This document shows positions 13,331 to 25,677 of a stretch of DNA of 64,000 bases, piece by piece. The number at the start of each line of letters is the position of its first letter. Position 1 is the first letter of the stretch. A model generated the notes under the pieces. That model saw nothing but the letters and a program-made list of their open reading frames with translations, was not told where the DNA came from and searched no databases. Location of the stretch: NCBI GenBank assembly GCA_015350385.1, contig WNKI01000002.1:3236457-3300456 (forward strand). The letters are read 5' to 3'. Source of the stretch: Aculops lycopersici. Its lineage: Eukaryota; Arthropoda; Arachnida; Trombidiformes; Eriophyidae. Both the position numbers and the translations under genes were made by a program.

Positions 13331-16300
13331 GATGAACTTGGTGGCCGATGGTTCCATTTGACTCAATGGAACTCAAGTCAGAGTTAGGAAAAGAGAGACA
13401 AACAATTGAGCGGATGGGTTTCTGCCCGGACCACTGAACAGGTAGATGGCAGGTTAATTAGCCGGCGATGGTGAGCCACTATGGACTAAAGCGAGTTCCT
13501 TATCACAGTTAGATAAGCAAGCAAGTAAGCAGGTAGTTGAACAAGTGAGCCGGTGTTTGTTCTGCATTCATAGGGGCAACTGAACAGTCAAGTACGTAGG
13601 ATAAACAAGTGGCCGCGCTGCAATGATAATCATCCTACCGAATCCCCAATTTCCTAGCTGTACACCACAATGCTCTTTTAACTAGCTCAGGTATACCAAC
13701 AAACAACAACAACAGCAACATAAGCTTGAAGCATAAAACAAAATCCAGCATCCACAAGAATCAACAAGTGGCCAGATGATAGAAATTATCTGGTAGATGA
13801 ACTTTAGCCGGCGCATTCTCTCCACCATCTCTTTCTACTCCTCTACCTACTCTTATTTGGATTCTTATTTCTCTTTTACCATTCGCTTGATTCGAAAGGA
13901 AGGATTTCATCTGAAGCCGGGACTCAAACCTCGCAGCTAGCAGAGTTTCGCATCACGTTGAATTGCATACAAAACTCGGCAACCTCCCTCGCTCACTTCC
14001 CTCCTTTAGCAAAGCAACAAGTGATCGTCGTGCTTCGGGTCACCTGAAATCGAGCCCGAGTCAAACGAGAGCAATGGAAAGGCAATTATCTCGCCCGCCG
14101 CACGGCCACCGCGCTACCGCCTGACCCTTTCCCTCTGCTCGACTCGACTCGACTCAACTGGACTCGTTGGCTCCTAGAGAGTTGGCTCTTGTTTTTAGAT
14201 TGAAGTTTTCATTGAGAAAAGAAGCTCAATCCAACGAGGAATAATCGGCCTGATCATTGTGACGCAATCGGTCGACTAGTTGGCCATGTTGTGTGCGATA
14301 CTCTCTCGTGGTCGTCCCGTCTGAGGACACCGGCTCACCTGTCGCATCATCTGGCAAGACTGACAGTTACTATGGAGAAAGAGGGGGGAGAGAGACAAAC
14401 TTGCATTGAACACAAGCGGCGGTCAGTTTGGTCTGATCAAGTGAGAGACGAAAGAGAAGGAGGAGGAGATACAGTCAGCCGGAAGCGAGATTACAAACTC
14501 TTGTCTGTGATCAGCCGCCAGCTTACACTTGCGTCACCAAACTCTAAGGCAAATCGATCGACTGGTCAGTTCAGTTCGGTTCGGTTCTCCCATCGAGTCG
14601 ACAATTTGATTGGCTCCACTGGACACACAATCGGAGCCACGGATATTGACTGCCACAAAGAGACCAGGGCGACCTGTTGACGTCGTCGTCGTTATCGTCA
14701 TCATCGCCGCCGCTTCTGCTGCCGCATTCACCTGAGATACAATCACGACTGTCTCCTTCCATGGGAAGTGGATTTAATCAGGTGGACACTCGTTGTTGGA
14801 TGCTCTCGTCATCTAACAACATGCTGAGTGTTGTTTTCTTGCAAGTTATTGAGGCAATAGGAAGCCAATGGCAAAGTCGTCTCTTCCGGCGAAGAGATCC
14901 GACGGCAAGCTACTACGAAACTTCGACACACTTGCCTTACTATCAATGGAACGGACGTCTGCTCAGGTGGCTTCCTCGCAGTGTTGGCGCCAGAAAGTCT
15001 CGTCTGTTGGTGCATTGGACAGATGGGAGAGTAAAAAATAGCAGAGTTGGATGATTGCAGTTTGACGGCCGCCAGTCCAACTCACAACCCTAAAGCAGAT
15101 TAGCCTGCAGGTTAACGGAACAAGCTGTCTCCCAGTTTTACCTGCCCGCTCGCCCGCCTGCCTGTCAGTGGCTCGACCTTAGCTTGTGCGCAGACTCAAA
15201 TTTTTGAGCTTTCCGTTTCTTGTGCGCCACTCGAATGCAAATCCATTGCAACTGATCACAAAGCAGCGCTCAAAAAGCCGCCTCCGCTGCCACTACTGCA
15301 ACTAATAAGTACAACAGGTAACACAGGCACACAGGTAGACAGACAGACACCTGAGGAGTGCGCTCGGAAAGCGGTGCGAAAAATTTGCAACCTGAATTGT
15401 TGGTCTTCATTCAAGTTTGAGCGGCTGACACATAAACATTGAATCGCGTTTGCGTTCCAAGAGATTCGTCTCCCTATCTGTCCGCCTTTCCAGCTCTTGG
15501 CTTTAGAAGTGGCCGAGACTCGGAGCAAACTTTTCGAGTGAATCATCGTTCGGGTTGCGAGAACTCTTCACTAAAAAGAGCAGTAAGATAGAGGGAACTT
15601 TTTCCATATGAAGACCAACAAGAGAGATTCTCATCATCATCTTTTTTCTTTCAAAAACTTTTGACCAACACCACGAAGAACATTGAAGATTGAAGAGAGC
15701 CAAGAAAGCATCAAACTAAGGAACTGACACACAATAAGTAAAAGAAGGAGTGAAGGTGAAGCGACGACTTCAAATAAGAGACTGCAACAAGCGTCCAGTT
15801 CATCATAGAAGTCGAAGCAACAAGTGGGCTTCTGTGTTCAAGTTGCCAAAAAGTAGTGATCGTAGCGGAGAAAACAGCAGCAACAAGTTGGAAGCTGGAA
15901 GCAAACAATCGGTAAATTGAAGTCAGAAGTCAAAGTCAATGTCCATGGAAGATAAACGAGCTCAAGTTAACGGCATCGTCATCATCATCACCACAAGAGC
16001 AGCGGAGAAGAAGAAACTGGAAGCAAACTTGTGAGATCATAAGTTTGTTTTTTTTCATTTCATTTCTGTGAACAATCAGCAACAGGTTGTTGTTTATGTG
16101 GTTTTGCTTTCTAACGGAATTCGGACTCCTGTTTGCTTGCGAGCCTCTGAATGAATGAGTCAGTTTTGCTTTCTAGGTGATGAAGGAGTTTGTTTACTTT
16201 TGCTCTTACCACAAGTTGAAGTTCGAAATTAAGACAAAAATTTGGACTAGATAGAGCAAGATATTTGACCTCTATTTTTGCCACTAGAATTTGTCATATC

Positions 16301-16547
16301 AGCCGAAGTGAAATTCAATTATAATTTAAAATTTAAATGATTCAAGATCTTTCATTCATCATATCAAATCAAGATGAAGTTTGAGACGCAAAGTAGAGGC
16401 TCAAATCGAAGATTACAAATCGTAACAGAAGAGCTGTAAGATTCTCCTCACTTATTTAAGGTAAGTTTATTACATATAAAAATCTATTTCATTCCATCTG
16501 TCGAAGTTCAAGTTTTGCTTTTATTGGTTGAAGACTCAAACAGATTC

Positions 16548-16550
<3 letters not shown>

Positions 16551-16589
<39 letters not shown>
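16551..16589. repeat. AG microsatellite
   Basis: Uninterrupted (AG)n of about 19 units. The Arg-Glu repeat frame across it is an artefact of the microsatellite. Confidence 0.95.
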
Positions 16590-16591
<2 letters not shown>

Positions 16592-18987
16592 CGATGGGTT
16601 CAAACGATTGACCAATCAAGTGGAACTCGATCAGATTGTGTTCGAGCAAACTCAAGCGAAAAATGCAACGACAAATGAGCGACTAGAGTTGGACGGAAGG
16701 CAAACGGGTACAAGAGGGAGAGAGAAAGAGTCAGGCTTGAGTTTTCTCGCCGCCCAAAAACTCGTGTTGCTTCTTCCTACCGCAAGTCAAGTCACTAGAC
16801 TTTATCTGCAAAACCAGCCAGCCGCTCAGTAAGTCAATCAAATAGACAGAGTCAGACTTTCCGACCGACCAGCCAACCTTGCCGAGCGGCCGAGCAACAG
16901 GTGAGCTGATGGTCACAGGCCATTAGCCGCGCGGCGCGGCCTTAGTTCATTCGCTGTTAACTTTTGACAAATGCTGCACCAGAGAATGTAAAGTCGTTAG
17001 CCACAAGAGCGTCATTGTTGTGTCCACCTTAGAGTTTACCTGAATCTAACTTGTCCAGTTCAGTGGTTATTCGGTTGAGCTAAGTGAAGCGCACGATATG
17101 ACACCACCACCGCCGCCGCCATCGTCACCACCGCTACCCGTCAGGCAAAGAGCAACAGGTGACAATGCGACCACAATGAACCGTGCGGTAAACTCTTTGG
17201 CTCGCCGGACGCTGGCCCTCGCGCGCGGAGCGCGCGCAACAAGTGGTACCGCCGCTTATCTCGATCGTCGTTTTTGCATTGTGTATCGCTTTCATGGTTG
17301 CCGACCAAATTTTTTAAGGGTGTTTCATCTCGCCACTTTTTAAATTTTGTCGCTTGAATAATCAGTAGGAAAAACTTGAAATGAGTGTGTGAGATCCAAT
17401 GTGTTGAAGTTGATGTCGAGAAGTTGAATGGCTTGAATTTGAATCGGCCAGAGAAAGGCAGATTCTAGCGAGAGTATTGTGCACAAGAACCGATGAAATA
17501 AGCACAAAATTCACGATAGAAAATGCAACATGCGATCCTCACATCTAAAGTGTGCCACGCTGCGGGATTTGAGTCGCCTGCAAAAGCAATGACCACGACG
17601 AGAGTGAAGTGATATGAGGTGAGGTAAAGTGAACGTCCACCTGTTGGATGCTGGACACTTTGGCGCAACATGAGACATGAAACTTTTGCCGAGGAAAAGG
17701 GATGATGTTGATTTGTGCCAAGTGTGAGTTGATCGTCGCAGTGGTCATCGTTCTAGTCGTTGGTCGCGGCAGCACCGCGTCGGTCGCATCAGCAATTGCA
17801 ATGGCAACTACGATGACCAGATTCCAGATCCACTTCCACCAACCTGCTGGCTCGTCGTCGTCGTCGTTGTCTCGGACTGGCAGAGGCAATAAATTTCCAT
17901 TTTATTCCATTACAACTACGACAACGAGAGCATTAGTTGCAATGGAGGCCAGCGAACGAGTTGCAGCATCCGAATGTCCAGTTATCCGGACGGAACGAGC
18001 TGCTAAGACTAGCGAGTTACTTCCACCGGTTGCTGCCGCTTCTCCCTTTAGCTTGCTCTTTGCGGGGTTTAGTGTCACCTGCTGCAACTGGAATGCAGCC
18101 GAGGCATTGAGACGATGATGATGACGACCACTACGACGACCAGCGACTAAGAAGCGGGAGAAGAGTTTTATTTCGCGACTTAATTGGCGGCTATCCCTTT
18201 GGAGCGACACAAGGGAAGTCGACGAAACGAAAGCCACGAAGCTTACGAGGCAAAGAGGAAAAGTAAACACTATTCGCCTTTCTACCTGCGCCAAGCCACT
18301 GGCCAGCCGAATGCTCTAGTGGCTCAGTGGCCATCAATCTGCGGCGACCGACTTATCGGGATCCAGTCGTGTGTTTGTCGGCCACCAGCTCAGTCTTTGG
18401 TTTAGTTTGAGTGACACAAGCTTTAGAGAGATTTCGCTCGTCGTCGCCGTCATTTAGATTCCTGATGTAGTTGTTTTTGCTGCTGCTGCTAATGCCGATG
18501 TTGTTGGTGCTGTTGTTGTTTCTATGGCGGTTGCGGCTGTTGTCACAAGTGATGCGATGTGATCCCGATTGGCGTCAGTGTTATCATTGGTGGAATTAAA
18601 GAGAAAAAGAGCCAATAACAGCGACATTAACTCTCGCGCGCCATTCGCGAGTTTGAAGTGAGCCAAATGGTATGATGTAATGTAACGCTAGAATAATCGC
18701 CGCCGTCGACGTTTTTAGCTAATGCAATGCAATTCAATGTAAAGTAACGTAATGTAATAATGAGTCAGCCGCTAACTAGTACCAGAGTCGCCGATGTTAG
18801 TTCCACTTGTAGCGGCGGATCGCATTTGCATCGTCATCCAAACAGCAAAAAGCAAACGCTAGCGGCTCACTCATCTTGTCGCGACATTCGTGGCCGCAGC
18901 AAGCTTACGTAATCTCCGATTTCCACCTGTTGGCGCAAATGATCGCCGGTTAGCTAGCTTGTCATTCGTTTCACACTGTAACTCACA

Positions 18988-19028
18988 ATTCGTTCGAGCC
19001 GACGAGCCAGCCGTCGGCTCGAACGAAT
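18988..19028. repeat. Hairpin, 17-bp perfect stem, 7-nt loop
   Basis: Bases 18988-19004 are the exact reverse complement of 19012-19028 around the loop AGCCAGC. All 17 pairs are Watson-Crick. The inverted repeat is symmetric, so either strand could form it if transcribed. Confidence 0.9.
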
Positions 19029-19807
19029 CAGCTGGTCGCTCTTCGAAGCGAGACAACGACGACGACGATAATTACTAAAACCACGACAGTCAAATGGCTG
19101 ACGATTCAATTGCCAGAAATGGAAAGGAGGAAAGGAGCTGACTGCTCATTTGGTCGGTTGGTTGGACATTAGGAAATTATTAGGAAGCAACAGCTTCGAT
19201 TTGCCAGCAAGCGACCACCTCGAGCGTCGCAAGTTGCGGCTTGCGAGTCGCGAACTGCGAAATATGAAATGCGATTTGAGATTTGAGATTTGCGATTGGA
19301 AACTGCAAATGGGAATGTTTACTTTCCCTTTCCATTGTCATCCGTCTGTGTGATTTACGCTCGCTTGCGTCCAACTGGCAAAGTAGACGTAATGAAGGCA
19401 ACAACAACTTGTTGCCTCCATCTCTCAATCCAACTATCTTTCCATCTATCTAGCTACATGTCTCTAGCTATCTAACCAGCCGACTGGCAAGCTAAAATCA
19501 ACTTCTTTTTTTGTCACACTCTCCTTGTCGCCTGTGCTAATGGACACCGACAACTTGTTGCCGCTACCTCAATTACACCAGCCACAGACTCACTGGCTTA
19601 CTCTTCCATGATGAAAGTATCACTATGAGAGTATCGCCACGATTACTGCCGCTACCGCCGCCGTCGCCGTCGCTTTTAGTTCCACCAACCAACAAACTCT
19701 CGTTCCCCCTGACCCAACGGCTAACCGGCCGCAAATTGAGCATTTAAAAGGCCGCTTGTTATCTTGCGCTTGCAATATGATTGCCGAACTAGTCGACTGG
19801 AGACCAC

Positions 19808-19829
19808 CACTATTGTGATCACAGTAGTG
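19808..19829. repeat. 22-bp near-palindrome
   Basis: Two 11-base arms with no spacer, centred on TGATCA, differing at one symmetric position (a T/G pair). No protein family is assigned to this site. Confidence 0.6.
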
Positions 19830-20540
19830 ATGGTGAATGGAAATGGGGAAAGTTTGCTGCCACTGCAAAGTAGCGGGTCTGCATGTTTGTCATTGCGAGT
19901 CGCCAGCCGCGACGACAAGTTGCGAAAAGCAACACCAAATTCAACAACAACAAGTTGCAGTTGCCCATCGAGGAGCAACATAAGCGGCAGCCGCAGCAGC
20001 AGTAATAAGTTGCAAACTAGCGGATTGAGTCAAGCAAAAGTTAGCTATCTGGCGAGCTAGCGTCTTGGCGCGATGATCGAGCTTTTTATTGTCACCAGCA
20101 GTTATTATCATTATTACTACTGCTAATATTATGATCGCCGCTAGCTTGGTGGCACTCTAACTGTGGCGCCGTCTCGATGCGCGTCGTTGCTTGTTGCCAC
20201 TCATCACTCACCACTAGTTGCTTCTTCTTTTTCCTCCTCCTCCTCCTCCTCAATGCTACATCTTCCATTCGATACTAGTGCTCGTCGCTGCTCCTCTGCC
20301 CCCCAAGAAGCAAATGTGCTCTTCTCTCTCATCTCCTCCGCTCTCACATCTCAACGAGCGAGACCGATAAACAGGGCGACCACGACAACTATCATCAAAC
20401 AAGATCAGGCGGCAAGCTCGACGCGAGTTGCCGAAAGTTCTGGCGCGAGAGCACGGGATTACCTGCATCTTACCCAACCAATATATTTATTGTCTCATTA
20501 CAAAACACACAACTCTCATAAACACACATTCACTTCTCAG

Positions 20541-20687
20541 ACTCAATTACAATAGACAATCAAAACTAACCAACGATTATAGAACATCAATCAACTACCA
20601 TAACAACAGAATAGGGACAGATAGATTAGAATCCTAGAATCATAAGGTAGAATCACACAAATTGAGTGCCACCATTAGGAATAGAAG
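20541..20687 (+). other. Probable 5' untranslated part of gene A exon
   Basis: A pyrimidine-bearing acceptor-like sequence ends in CAG at 20540. It is followed by A/C-rich DNA typical of leader sequence, with several stops before the ATG of gene A. The exon start is inferred, and transcription could equally begin further upstream without splicing. Confidence 0.35.
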
Positions 20688-21602
20688 ATGCAGGAACTCC
20701 GTTGCACTGCAGCTAGCGGCGGCAGTGGCAATACTATGACTGGACCGAACATAGTTAAACAATCGGGATCAAACATGACGTCGATGTCGATTTCAACGAG
20801 TGACAATGATGAACTCAGCTCAAGCGATCTGGGGACAAGGATCAGGTTGCTGCAGAGCAAGTTACACCCGAGCAGCCAAATTCAACAGCAACAGGTATCG
20901 GCTCCTCAGTTGCTTGTGGTGGCAAATCCGCGAAAAACGTTGGCAAACAATAATAATAACAGTAATAGCATGGAACAAAATGGAACAAAGAAAAACAACA
21001 ACAACAACGCTCGCCACAATCAGCAGCAACCACCGACCGGAAACCGACAGTCGGCCTCAATAAACTCGCTGAACTCAAACTCAACAACTCGCCGCTCGCC
21101 AGACGACGACGAAGTCGATGAGGTTCACGACGACGACGACGACGACGAGGAATATAATTGTGATACTAACCGAGACCAAGAGCAAGACGATGACGAGCTC
21201 AGCCAGCTAGATGAGGAGGTTCATAATTTATTAATGTCCACTAGGCGCCACCAAAACCACCAAAGTCACTCTGGCTACTTGCCGCGGACAACAGGTAGTT
21301 GTTTGCAGAGAACAAGCGGCAGCAACAGCGACGACATCGACTCGCTCAGTGTTATCTCGTCAACTTCCTCCACCTCGTCGTCGAGATCCTCGGAGGCGCC
21401 GACACCGCCGCCGAGACTCTCGAGCTTGCAGCCACAATCCATTTCTTGTTGTGGCCAACGTTTAAGTGATAGCAAATCTATTAGCAATCATTCACACAAC
21501 AATTCGCAACAACAACAGGTTGCCAGAAGTCAAGTGCCAAATATTCCGTTGAGAAATGCGGCGGCGGCGCCGCCGTTGCCATTGCAAACTCATCATCATC
21601 AC

Positions 21603-21633
<31 letters not shown>

Positions 21634-22850
21634 TACAACAACAATTTCCAACAACCAATAGCAACCACCACCAACAAAGTCATAATTTACCTCCACTTCC
21701 TCAGCAGAGTAACAATCGCAGCGGCGAGCGAACGGCGATCTTGCCGCCCACTTCCGCTACTCGTCGTCCGAATCCTCAACACAATCAAAATGAGGATGCG
21801 ATTGGAAATCATAGAAGACTTCCAGCTTTGCCGCCAAAATCTCGAGAACAGCAGCAACAATTCACACAAAATTTAGCGCAAAATTTACAACAAACCCAAG
21901 TGGAAAGACCAATGAGCTCTAGTGGCCAGCAAGTGGCGGCAAATGTTGCACAACCCACAGGCGTATCAATCAATAGCAACTCGCAATCTTCAGCGAAACA
22001 TAATTATCCCCAAAACCAGCAATTGCCGTCGTCGCAACAAGTGGTTACTTGTTTCTCGCAGCAGCAACAGCAGAGGCTCACGAAATTGCAACAGCAGCAA
22101 CAACATAACAGTACAGGTAATGTTAACGGTAACCCAATAGTTGAAAATCAATTTGCGGCCAGTAGGCCGTCAGGTGAACCAACGACGACGATAATTGCGC
22201 CAATACCTTCCCAGAATTTCAAGCAGGTAGATTCAGATTCATTATTCTGCATGGCAAGTGGCCAGGTGCCGCTAACTAAGGCATTGAAGCATCAGCAAGA
22301 GCAGAAGCTACAGCAACAACTCCATCAGTTGCAGCAGCAGCAGCAGCAACAACAACAGCATCAACAACAACAACAACAGAACAGTAAGAATAATCTTGCG
22401 AGTCATCATCAAAGTCAGCAAGCGACGTTTGTTATTAATCGTCCAACTTCCAGGCATCCGATTCGGGGCGGCGCCCTGCCACCTATCCCCTCTTCGGTTG
22501 GCCAGACGAGTGATAATAAATCTTCTTGCAAGCAAATTATTACCAACGGTAGCAGGATGCCAGGTAAGAGTTGCGTAATAAGTAGCTCCATGCTTGCAAT
22601 TTCCAATGGCGACCATCACCAAAAGCAACACCAACATCTCGGCTCCATCTCGTCGGCCTCAATGTCAAGCATCTCATCTGTAAACTCGTGTTCAACATCA
22701 ACAACCTCGTCGTCAATGGCGAGCCACTCAGCGCATCACAAGTTGCAACCAAGTTTTCCATCGCCACACATTACAACAACTAGTCAACCACAACAACTTG
22801 TTAATCACCAGAGGCTCATAAGTAATCAAGCCAAATTGAATGTGTCAAAG
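20688..22850 (+). CDS. Gene A, exon 1: Gln/Ser/Pro-rich protein, function unknown
   Basis: An ATG-initiated frame of 721 codons ends in phase 0 at a strong donor (AAG then GTAAGT). I recognise no globular domain. Visible features, by residue: an acidic stretch about 138-176 with Asp runs, a His/Gln tract about 301-320, a long Gln tract about 541-565, and a Ser-rich region about 651-681. Several proline motifs fit SH3 or EVH1 ligands (PTPPPR, LPALPPKSR, LPPIP), which suggests a scaffold or adaptor, but this is inference. The most economical model splices the 67-base intron to the exon at 22918, giving 772 residues. Alternatively the same phase-0 donor could join 41601, making this an upstream shroom exon. 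Low complexity makes database matches unreliable. Confidence 0.65.
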
Positions 22851-22917
22851 GTAAGTTTATCTTCTCTTTTCATCTTGATAAATTTTCAGTCTTTTTTCGT
22901 ATTGGTTCTGTTCAAAG
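22851..22917 (+). other. 67-base intron of gene A
   Basis: It has a consensus GTAAGT donor, a T-rich tract, and an acceptor ending TTCAAAG. Reading through it without splicing adds only about 36 residues before a stop. Removing it keeps the frame open for 51 further codons in phase 0. Confidence 0.55.
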
Positions 22918-23073
22918 CACGCAGATGGCGCCACCTCGGGTTGTGCCTTGGCACGCCATAGAACTGGTCCCGTGAACGAAGCAGAGGCACCTAGCGACTA
23001 CCTCGATAGGCGCATTGGTTCCTCGACATGCGCACAATCAACTACTTGCCGGCAAAACGCAACTGACCCTTAG
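22918..23073 (+). CDS. Gene A, exon 2 (C-terminus)
   Basis: After phase-0 splicing this adds 51 residues and a TAG stop. The segment contains four cysteines and the stretch APSDYLDRR, and it is compositionally unlike the Gln-rich first exon, as expected for a short conserved tail. The other two frames close within about 20 codons. An AATAAA at 23227 is well placed to end the transcript. I do not recognise a family. If the 22851 donor is used with another acceptor, this exon would be absent from that transcript. Confidence 0.45.
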   Translation, partial: HADGATSGCALARHRTGPVNEAEAPSDYLDRRIGSSTCAQSTTCRQNATDP

Positions 23074-23226
23074 AGCAATCGTGAGTTTCAATTTAGTTTT
23101 AGTCGATGAGTCGATAGTCGACTAGAAAAAAATGAGTTTCAATCGGCGAGTTCTTCCTTGAGCTTTAAATTCTACCATAAGACCAGAGTTGAGTGTGGAG
23201 AAGATGGAAGTTTTTGAGTATGTCTT

Positions 23227-23232
23227 AATAAA
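23227..23232 (+). terminator. Poly(A) signal of gene A
   Basis: A canonical AATAAA lies 154 bases after the gene A stop and about 135 bases before the ATG of gene B. It supports the reading that A and B are separate transcription units. Confidence 0.5.
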
Positions 23233-23367
23233 GGTGCCAAAATAACATATAGCACCTAAATCAAGTAATTGTGCCAAAAAATTATTTTATCCTCACCTGA
23301 GCTCAACACAAACTAGTATTACAATTACAAGTATAAGTATAGGCACACAAAAGAGCAATCAAGCAAG

Positions 23368-24558
23368 ATGCTCATGTACTTGTTGTTCATTTTTACCTGC
23401 GGCTGGTGCGTCTGCTGGCTCCTATTTCTCAACTATCAACAATACGAACGCGACAAGATCACCTCCTCCCGATTGAAAGATCAAAATGAGGAGTGCGAGC
23501 AGCAAGGCGAAGATAGTAGTGAGAAATTGGAATCTAATGAGAGGAGAATATTTGCGAGGCGGAAATATTTGTGCCGGTTGCGGCAAAGATTAAGGTTAGC
23601 TGCGAGTTCATTGAGAAATAGGGATGGAATGGGAAAATTGCAGGAAGTTTTAGAGAGCAAGCAGTTGGAGTCCCTTGTTGATATAAGCGGAAACCACACT
23701 CTTCTAATTGACGGCGAGGATGCCGACGAGTTGCAGCAGGCGCTCGATCACGAGCAACGCCAACCGCGCCGCCTATTTGCCATCGACGACCTTGAGCTGG
23801 ATTTGGACGAGGACCTCGACGAGCTTCTGGACGTCGACGAACTCGACGCTCTACTCACCGCCGAGGCAGGTGTTTCAAGCCAAACTAATCTGTCGAGCTC
23901 GCAAACGCGAGAAGCTTCAAAGGCTCACCTGATTCAGGTGGACCACTGCGACCAGTGTCGCTGCAACCACCTCAACGACCACAATCACCTGTCGTGCTCG
24001 CAGCTGCCCGAGATGCGCGGCTGGCCGGAGGAATTGAACGAGCTAATTGGTGTTGATGGCGACACTATTGATGCTGACAGACAAGCGGATTGCGAGGAAA
24101 CTCTATGGCCCATCGTCGAGTTGCACGAGAATCCATTCAACTCGCTGGACTCAGACCATCCGCTGACTGGTCAAGTAGACGACGACGATGACGACGGAAC
24201 CATAAACTTTCTCGGAGATTCAATGCTGGATATTGAATCTGGTGGTCGTCTACAAGAAAAACGACGGGAGGGCGAGCTACTCGACGCCGGAAGTGAAGAG
24301 CTCGCTTCGGTCGGCGATGTTTATATTAACAACAAAAGAAGAGGACCAACTTGTGAGAGTTTTCAAGGTGACGAAAGCAACAACATTGAAGCTAGACCGG
24401 CAGCAGCAGCAACATCAACAACAACCACCTCCCTCTCCTCCTCTACCATCGAGCTGGCAGAAGCTCAATTTGAATCAAGGGCAAGCCGAGTGTTGGATCG
24501 TTCGCGATTGTTGTCGTTGCGCGAGAGCCAGTTGCGCAACCGGGCGGCAGTGAGACTG
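23368..24558 (+). CDS. Gene B: N-terminal exon with membrane segment, acidic protein of unknown function
   Basis: A 397-codon frame ends in phase 0 at a strong donor (CTG then GTAAGT at 24559), so the gene continues in an exon I cannot assign. From the ATG, residues about 2-22 form one hydrophobic stretch rich in Leu, Phe, Cys and Trp. Then come YERDK and a basic region at about 53-75, which fits a signal anchor. Acidic Leu/Asp repeats lie at about 142-165, a Cys/His cluster (C194, C197, C199, H201, H205, H207, C210) could bind a metal, and a Thr/Ser tract precedes a basic helical end. The 5' limit is uncertain: the frame is open from 23317, and an acceptor at 23457 would remove the hydrophobic segment and join gene A in phase 0. 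The next phase-0 exon in the window is the shroom exon at 41601. Confidence 0.5.
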
Positions 24559-25219
24559 GTAAGTATTGGTAGTTGTTTTTACATGTTATAAGAATAAGCA
24601 TATGAGCATTAGCATCGTCATTGAAGAACGGGGCAGTGGTTGTTGCGAGTTAAACTTTGTTTTTGCATTCACAAGTTCCGGCCCTCGGCTCTGAGTTCTC
24701 ATTGCTCTTCGTGTCGGATGGTTTGGAAGTTCAATCTCAACTCGCTCGCATTTACTCAAAGGCAACGAGTCGGCCGTCGTCAACTAACGTAACGACCAGC
24801 AACGGGTTGATGCTTTGCAGCCAGCTCCTTTGGACTCGATTTGGTAGATGGGTCACGTAGCTTGCTTTTGTGTTCGTTTTTGTGCTTGGCTTTAGGTTTC
24901 AGCGACTAAAACTAAAGCTAAAACTAAATCCAAAGCCTTGATCTGAAACCAAAGTTTTGGGCTCGCTTAGAGTCGCTTCTATCCGAAGCGATCACCATTG
25001 ATTTTGCTTGCAAAATGGGGGAGCCGCAACCAACTCAACTAGCCGGCGACTAAAAACATACATTCGGCCCACACTGAAGACGGCTACGTCACTTTGAGCT
25101 GCTTGGTCACTCCGAATCCAGTGTCCAGTCTTCTTTACCCGATGAGTTGGTTGCCGAATTGAGTCGCGACTTGCTAATGACCGAAATCAATTCCAACTGC
25201 CAACTCCATTGACTTTCTC

Positions 25220-25242
25220 GCTCTCTCTCTCTCTCTCTCTCT
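25220..25242. repeat. CT microsatellite
   Basis: Uninterrupted (CT)n on the plus strand. Confidence 0.9.
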
Positions 25243-25633
25243 ATCCGTTCCTCGCTCTCCTCTTACTTATTTCCAGTCTCTGGGGTTTTCACAGCTCCCA
25301 AGGGGATGAGAGTCGTGCAAATCAGCATAGTGCTTTCCCCTTTCATTTTCCCTCTCTTTTTCTCCTCTCTATGATCGCCACTTAGTAGAATGGTAAAATC
25401 CAACCAACTTACCGCTGAATCCCATGTGCTGCCTTTAACACTGCGAAATTAATCACTTAGATTATTTGCTACTGCTGCGAGTTACTTTAGTCTCTCGCTA
25501 ACTTCAACTCCCTTTCTAGCTCTTGCTAGTTAACTAGCTAGCCAGCCAGCCATCCAATGAACAGAACAAAGTAGACACAGAACTCGGAGAGTGGAGCGGA
25601 AACGGAAGTAACACGAAAGTAAAAAGCTCTGTC

Positions 25634-25677
25634 GAGCAACACAATGTCGCTAGGTGCTAAGCGACTCAGTGTTGTTC
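25634..25677. repeat. Hairpin with 18-nt arms, imperfect
   Basis: Arms 25634-25651 and 25660-25677 pair over an 8-nt loop. The inner six pairs are perfect, a 3x3 internal mismatch follows, and eight of the outer nine pairs match. Confidence 0.55.

Larger units (their letters stand above)
13331..20540. other. Gene-free region upstream of gene A
   Basis: No recognisable coding region. It contains a long AG microsatellite at 16551-16589, a perfect 17-bp-stem hairpin at 18988-19028, a near-palindrome at 19808-19829, and several CAACARGTG copies. The last few hundred bases probably include promoter and first untranslated exon of gene A, but no core promoter is obvious. Confidence 0.5.
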
